13,428 bases of DNA from Phialocephala subalpina (taxonomy: Eukaryota > Ascomycota > Leotiomycetes > Helotiales > Mollisiaceae): contig FJOG01000001.1 of NCBI GenBank assembly GCA_900073065.1, positions 1,403,486-1,416,913 on the forward strand. The letters run 5' to 3'. Of this stretch, positions 10,371-13,428 are shown one piece after another. Position 1 is the first letter of the stretch. The number at the start of each line of letters is the position of its first letter. The translations under genes and the position numbers were made by a program. Under the pieces are notes generated by a model that saw only the letters and a list, made by a program, of their open reading frames with translations, was not told where the DNA came from and made no database searches.

Positions 10371-10403
10371 TAATATATAATATATAATATATAATAATAA
10401 TAA
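10371..10403. repeat. TAATATA / TAA simple repeat
   Basis: Three copies of TAATATA (10371-10391) run into four copies of TAA (10392-10403). The repeat lies inside the tract 10302-10406, which contains no G or C at all. Confidence 0.75.
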
Positions 10404-10685
10404 AAAGTTATAAAATATAAGAAATTTGATATTAAATATTATTAAGAGAATTTAATTACTATATTATTTTAATTATAAGAAATTATATAAAATAATAATA
10501 ATATATTTATTTAAAGTATTATTCGTATTAATATTTCGATTATTAATATTTGATTATTTTAAAAAGAAAATAATTACTATTTAAAAGTTTAAATTTAATA
10601 TTATAAAATATAATTAGTAATATTTCTTATTTAAAATTTACGCTAATTATTAATAAAATAATTTTCATTATTATATATTAAATTA

Positions 10686-10828
10686 TATAAATTAAAAAAA
10701 TACTTTCGTAAAAATAAAAATAAAAAATATTATAAATTAAAAAAATACTTTCGTAAAAATAAAAATAAAAAATATTATAAATTAAAAAAATACTTTCGTA
10801 AAAATAAAAATAAAATATATTATAAATA
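10686..10828. repeat. 45-bp minisatellite, about 3.2 copies
   Basis: Units at 10686-10730, 10731-10775 and 10776-10820, then a partial copy to about 10828. The marker TACTTTCGTA recurs at 10701, 10746 and 10791, giving an exact period of 45. Units one and two are identical; unit three differs by one A-to-T change near its end. Each unit keeps one CpG and one CpT. The near-identity shows the array arose after the surrounding mutation, and repeats this short are below the usual RIP length limit. Confidence 0.92.
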
Positions 10829-11965
10829 TAAATATTAGTTTATTAAAGAAAATAAAAGTAAATAAAATAAATTTTTTATTAATAAAAATACTAATAATAA
10901 AAACTATATATTTGCATTAAAACGAAATTATTATTACTTTAATAACTTTATAAATTAATTAATTCTCGAATAAATAATAAATATAAATATTTAATTTATA
11001 TCTTTTTTTAAATATATATCGGAAAAAGAAAAAAATTTACGTTTTATAAAAAGGTTATAAATAAAGTAAATAATATTCATATATTATTTTTCTTTATTAT
11101 TATATATTCATTATAATTATAATTAATAAATTTTATATTATTATATTTATTATAAAAAAGTTATATAATTAACTTTTTTATTTGGATTTTTTTTCGCTTT
11201 ATCGTTAAACGATTTATAATTTCTTTTTTTTATTAAAATATTAATGCGTTTTATTAGAAAACGCGATTAATTTACGTAAAAATATTATTATATATTTTTA
11301 AAAATATTTTAAATAAAATTTTCTCGCGAATATATCATTTTTAATTATTTTCCAAAAGATTAATATTAAGTTTACTAATATATTAATAAGACTTTTAATT
11401 AATTAAAAATTATTAATAATATATTTATTAAATATAAATAATAATTAATTAATCTTTTAAATAAAATATATTTATAAAACGTTATTTTAATCGATTAATT
11501 ATAATTTTATAATTATAATATATTCTAAAAACGTTATATAATTTTAATTAATTCGATTTATAATAAACTACGAATTATCAATTATTTTCTAAAATATTTA
11601 TCGAAATTAAAAATTAAAAATATATTTTACGTTCAAAGAAATTTATTTTCTTAATAATATTAATATATTAATTAAAATAATAAAAGTATTTAAATCGAGG
11701 ATTTATATTATTTTTATAAAAATTACAATTTTTAATTTTAAAGATTTTACGTTTTATTATTTATTCAAGATTTTTATTTATTTAATAAGAAATATTAATT
11801 TATATAAACCGTTAAATAATAATAAGCTTATAAAATTATAAAGTTTTTTTACTTATAAAAAATATTTAGTTATTAAAAGTTATTAATATTTATTTTATTG
11901 AAAAATAGAATAGAATATTCATATTATTTAATTTAAAGAAAAAAACGAAATTTCCTTATATATAA

Positions 11966-11992
11966 CCTATATAATATAGGAGGTTAGGAGGT
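11966..11992. repeat. Hairpin and AGGAGGTTAGGAGGT island
   Basis: CCTATA (11966-11971) pairs with TATAGG (11975-11980) over a 3-base loop. AGGAGGTTAGGAGGT follows, containing two AGGAGGT-like words 8 bp apart, and the flanks (TTATATATAACCT and AGGTATATAA) are near inverted copies. Runs of GG, that is CC on the other strand, are otherwise almost absent here, so this spot has escaped or post-dates mutation. It may be the end of an unrecognised repeat. No function can be assigned. Confidence 0.5.
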
Positions 11993-12419
11993 ATATAATT
12001 TAAAGCCACGTAATCCTAATTTTAAAAGATAAAATTAAATCTTATTTTAATATTCTTATTTTAACGAAAGCTCTTATAAACTAAATATTAGATATAAATA
12101 AAAATTAATTCTTATATATTTAAAACTAATATATACTTTCGATAAATTATAATTAAAACTTAATAAGAAAAAAGTTTATAAAAAATAATAACCAGAAAAA
12201 AAAAATTTAATTCGAAGCTTTTTATCGAATAAAAATAAAAGGAAATATAATAAAAGTTCGAATAATTTTTATAATAAAAAAGAAAAACTAAAAATAATTA
12301 AATAAAGTATTTATTAGTTAATAAAAAATTTATCAAAAAATAAAAACAAAAATAGAAATAATAATCGAAATTTATTTTCTTTTTCGGATAAAAATATTAT
12401 TTTATTTTTATAGTATTAT

Positions 12420-12421
12420 TC
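12420..12421. other. Compartment boundary: AT-rich to normal GC
   Basis: The last AT-only run ends with ATTATT at 12420, and from CATGTCGG at 12421 the sequence is at once near 60% GC (36 of 60 bases over 12901-12960) with normal CpA use. The switch happens within about 10 bp. Such edges are known from RIP-affected genomes, where mutation stops at the limit of the repeated unit. The base 12421 may therefore mark the end of an old insertion. Confidence 0.85.
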
Positions 12422-12433
12422 ATGTCGGTGATT

Positions 12434-12452
12434 CCGCAACAGGAAACTGCGG
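12434..12452. repeat. Short hairpin at the GC side of the boundary
   Basis: CCGCA (12434-12438) pairs with TGCGG (12448-12452) around a 9-base loop, 13 bp inside the normal-GC side. In GC-rich DNA a 5-bp stem is easily chance; it is listed only because of its place at the compartment edge. Confidence 0.25.
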
Positions 12453-12544
12453 TTGCCTGAACAGGGAATTCCTCGCTTACCGCCCTGGCCGCTGTAGCGC
12501 CCACAGCCACGCGGCCGCTAGCGCCTGGCCCCTCCAAGCTCAGG

Positions 12545-12620
12545 TATAAATCCAGCGCTGCTGCCCACATTTCTCGCTGCTCTTTCCTCACTTCTCAGCT
12601 CCTCTTTAACTTTTTCCCAG
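12545..12620 (+). promoter_or_regulatory. Probable core promoter: TATA box and pyrimidine-rich tract
   Basis: TATAAA at 12545-12550 is followed by a strongly pyrimidine-rich stretch on the plus strand (12569-12620) that includes CTCACTTCTCAG. Filamentous fungi often start transcription within or just after such CT tracts, downstream of a TATA box. The proposed start codon at 12682 lies about 60-100 bp beyond the likely start region. The run CTTTTTCCCAG at 12610-12620 also resembles a 3' splice site, so a 5' UTR intron is possible. The promoter is only about 125 bp from the AT-rich block. Confidence 0.5.
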
Positions 12621-12681
12621 GTTCCCATCCTTGACCGCTCTGCCTCGGCCTCACCGCGATCCGGCGCTGATCACTTGCGCC

Positions 12682-13136
12682 ATGCCTCCTCGAAACCTCG
12701 AATGTCCCTGCTCTGGCGACAAAGTCGCCCTCCGATTTGACAACCGCGCTGTGAGTTCCTCTCCTTCTCCACTTGCAGGTATCACAAGTCTGGACTTCAG
12801 AGCTGATGATCCTTGTGCAGCTGAACTCGACCTCACCGACGCTCTACAGCCCCGCAGTTCTGCGAGCACCGCCCAGCTCTCCCGCTCCCCCGAAACCCAA
12901 TCGTCTTCGCTCGTGACGCAGGCTGTATGTGCAGGAAGTGCCTCCCTCCTGACCTACTCGTGCGCCAGCATCAGAATCCTTCGGACGCCCCGATCCCCAG
13001 CAGGTTTCTTGCGAGGCTCTCTGCCAACATTGACCCACGACCTCGACTCTGGATTGGACGAGCTGGAGTGCTAATGGGACACGGGGGTTTGGTCAAGAGC
13101 CTGAAGGATTCCACAAGATGGTTTAGTGAATGCTAG
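12682..13136 (+). CDS. Tentative small hypothetical protein gene with one intron
   Basis: I do not recognise the product. The model starts at ATG 12682 (preceded by GCGCC), runs open for 81 codons to 12924, is spliced over 12925-12968, and continues in another frame to TAG at 13134-13136, giving about 136 residues. Support: the TATA/CT-rich promoter upstream, a consensus donor GTATGT exactly at a codon boundary, branch-like CTGAC and CAG acceptor, and an open frame on both sides. The product would begin MPPRNLECPCSGDKVALRF, be Ser/Pro-rich in the middle and end with Trp-Phe-Ser-Glu-Cys. No signal peptide, membrane segment or known domain is seen, so it does not look like a secreted effector. 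Without splicing the frame ends at 13074 (130 residues). A second donor-like GTGAGT at 12751 with CTGAT and CAG at 12820 offers a competing model ending at 12916. It may also be non-coding. Confidence 0.3.
12925..12968 (+). other. Candidate spliceosomal intron
   Basis: GTATGT donor at 12925-12930, CTGAC branch-like sequence at 12949-12953 and CAG acceptor ending at 12968 give 44 nt. The next CAG, ending at 12974, would give 50 nt and keep the same downstream frame. Size and signals fit short introns of filamentous ascomycetes. This supports a fungal origin of the GC-normal part and argues against bacterial contamination. Confidence 0.4.
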
Positions 13137-13428
13137 GCACTCCTGAAACCGCGGCAGTGACGGATCCGTGATGACGTGGCACTACGACGGGGAGGCAAGA
13201 GTGCCTTGGGTGATGTTGCCTTGCTGGGCGGCCAACATCGGAACAGGCCAGATATCCAGGTCTCGAGCTCTGTTGACCCATCTCACCTGACCAACTCTCG
13301 GCAGATCTCTGACGCTGGTGCAATTTCAGAGTCCCAAAAGCGCAGGTGACAGGCGCTGGTGCCTGATGGGTACGGCGCAATGGAGATAGGGGCTGGCATG
13401 TTGGGCAGAATCCAGCTTCAGCCGGCAT
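13137..13428. other. GC-normal flank with no recognised feature
   Basis: About 290 bp up to the window edge. The minus strand is open from 13428 to 13123 for 101 codons, but the predicted peptide has no recognisable domain and open frames of this size are common at this GC level. A TGACGTGG word at 13172-13179 resembles a bZIP-type site; a single match has little weight. Confidence 0.4.

Larger units (their letters stand above)
5460..12420. other. Extremely AT-rich, gene-free degraded repeat block
   Basis: About 7 kb without a supportable gene. A hand count over 8701-9000 gives 25 G+C in 300 bases; of 12 C residues 9 are CpG, 3 CpT, none CpA or CpC. The longest ATG-started ORF seen on either strand is 61 codons. 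Short tandem repeats and hairpins (listed separately) are the only local structure. No retroelement or DNA transposon domain could be read, unlike the 5' part of the window, so this block is probably older or more heavily mutated repeat DNA. It could belong to a centromere, a subtelomere or an interstitial AT-isochore. A few C/G-bearing words stand out (8274-8280, 10207-10213, 11966-11992). Confidence 0.75.

Noticed and set aside
5460..12420. Mitochondrial DNA or an AT-rich plasmid, suggested by the very low GC
   Set aside because: No mitochondrial genes, tRNAs or rRNA were seen. The CpG-retaining pattern continues that of the nuclear retroelement on the left, and normal-GC DNA follows on the right.
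1..12420. CRISPR array or other spaced direct repeats
   Set aside because: The only regular repeats are the short tandem arrays listed. None has unique spacers of constant length, and the genome type is wrong.
12511..12518. GCGGCCGC palindrome
   Set aside because: An 8-bp GC palindrome in a GC-rich stretch, with no partner or spacing that suggests a binding site.
12397..12591. 64-codon ORF on the minus strand across the boundary
   Set aside because: It ends in the AT-only DNA and overlaps the plus-strand TATA box. The predicted peptide has no recognisable feature; a chance frame.
12751..12778. GTGAGT...TTGCAG as a 28-nt intron
   Set aside because: Too short for a spliceosomal intron in filamentous fungi. 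The 70-nt version to 12820 is possible but leads to an early stop at 12914-12916.
12651..13038. Two minus-strand ORFs (12651-12869 and 12844-13038)
   Set aside because: Both lie antisense to the plus-strand candidate, have low-complexity products and no supporting signals.
13123..13428. Minus-strand ORF of 101 codons open to the window edge
   Set aside because: No domain could be recognised and it reaches the end of the window. It could be an exon of a gene entering from the right, but nothing in view supports that.

Overview
The window looks like nuclear DNA of a filamentous ascomycete fungus whose genome has gone through repeat-induced point mutation (RIP). Two compartments meet at about 12420. 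To the left lie some 12.4 kb of extremely AT-rich DNA (hand counts: 16% GC over 421-720, about 8% over 8701-9000). To the right lies about 1 kb of ordinary sequence near 60% GC. In the AT-rich part most remaining C residues sit in CpG, and CpA and CpC are almost absent. This is the footprint expected when CpA, and to a lesser degree CpT, have been turned into TpA/TpT on both strands. No species can be named from this.

Region 1 (1-5459) is the 3' part of a dead Ty3/gypsy LTR retrotransposon of the chromovirus type, in plus orientation. The polyprotein can still be followed by eye through reverse transcriptase, RNase H, integrase and a C-terminal chromodomain. Several stop codons fall where the family has Gln or Trp, catalytic Asp has become Asn, and the frame changes several times. 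After the likely pol stop (3458-3460) come about 1.3 kb that I cannot assign, then a 711-bp 3' LTR (4749-5459) with TG...CA ends and a TATA box. The 5' LTR, gag and protease lie upstream of the window. Chromodomains of this family bind heterochromatin marks, which fits the setting.

Region 2 (5460-12420) is about 7 kb of still more AT-rich sequence with no gene I can support. It holds short tandem repeats (the clearest is a 45-bp unit repeated three times at 10686-10828), several hairpins and a tract of over 100 bp with no G or C at all. It is probably a stack of older RIP-degraded repeats, possibly a centromeric, subtelomeric or interstitial AT-isochore.

Region 3 (12421-13428) has normal composition and no RIP signature. 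It contains a plausible core promoter (TATA box plus pyrimidine-rich tract) and a tentative small gene on the plus strand with one short fungal-type intron (12682-13136), product unknown. I found no convincing novel biological system. The most informative signals are the CpG-sparing RIP, its patchiness (pol heavily mutated, LTR much less so), the unexplained 3' segment of the retroelement and the very sharp compartment edge.
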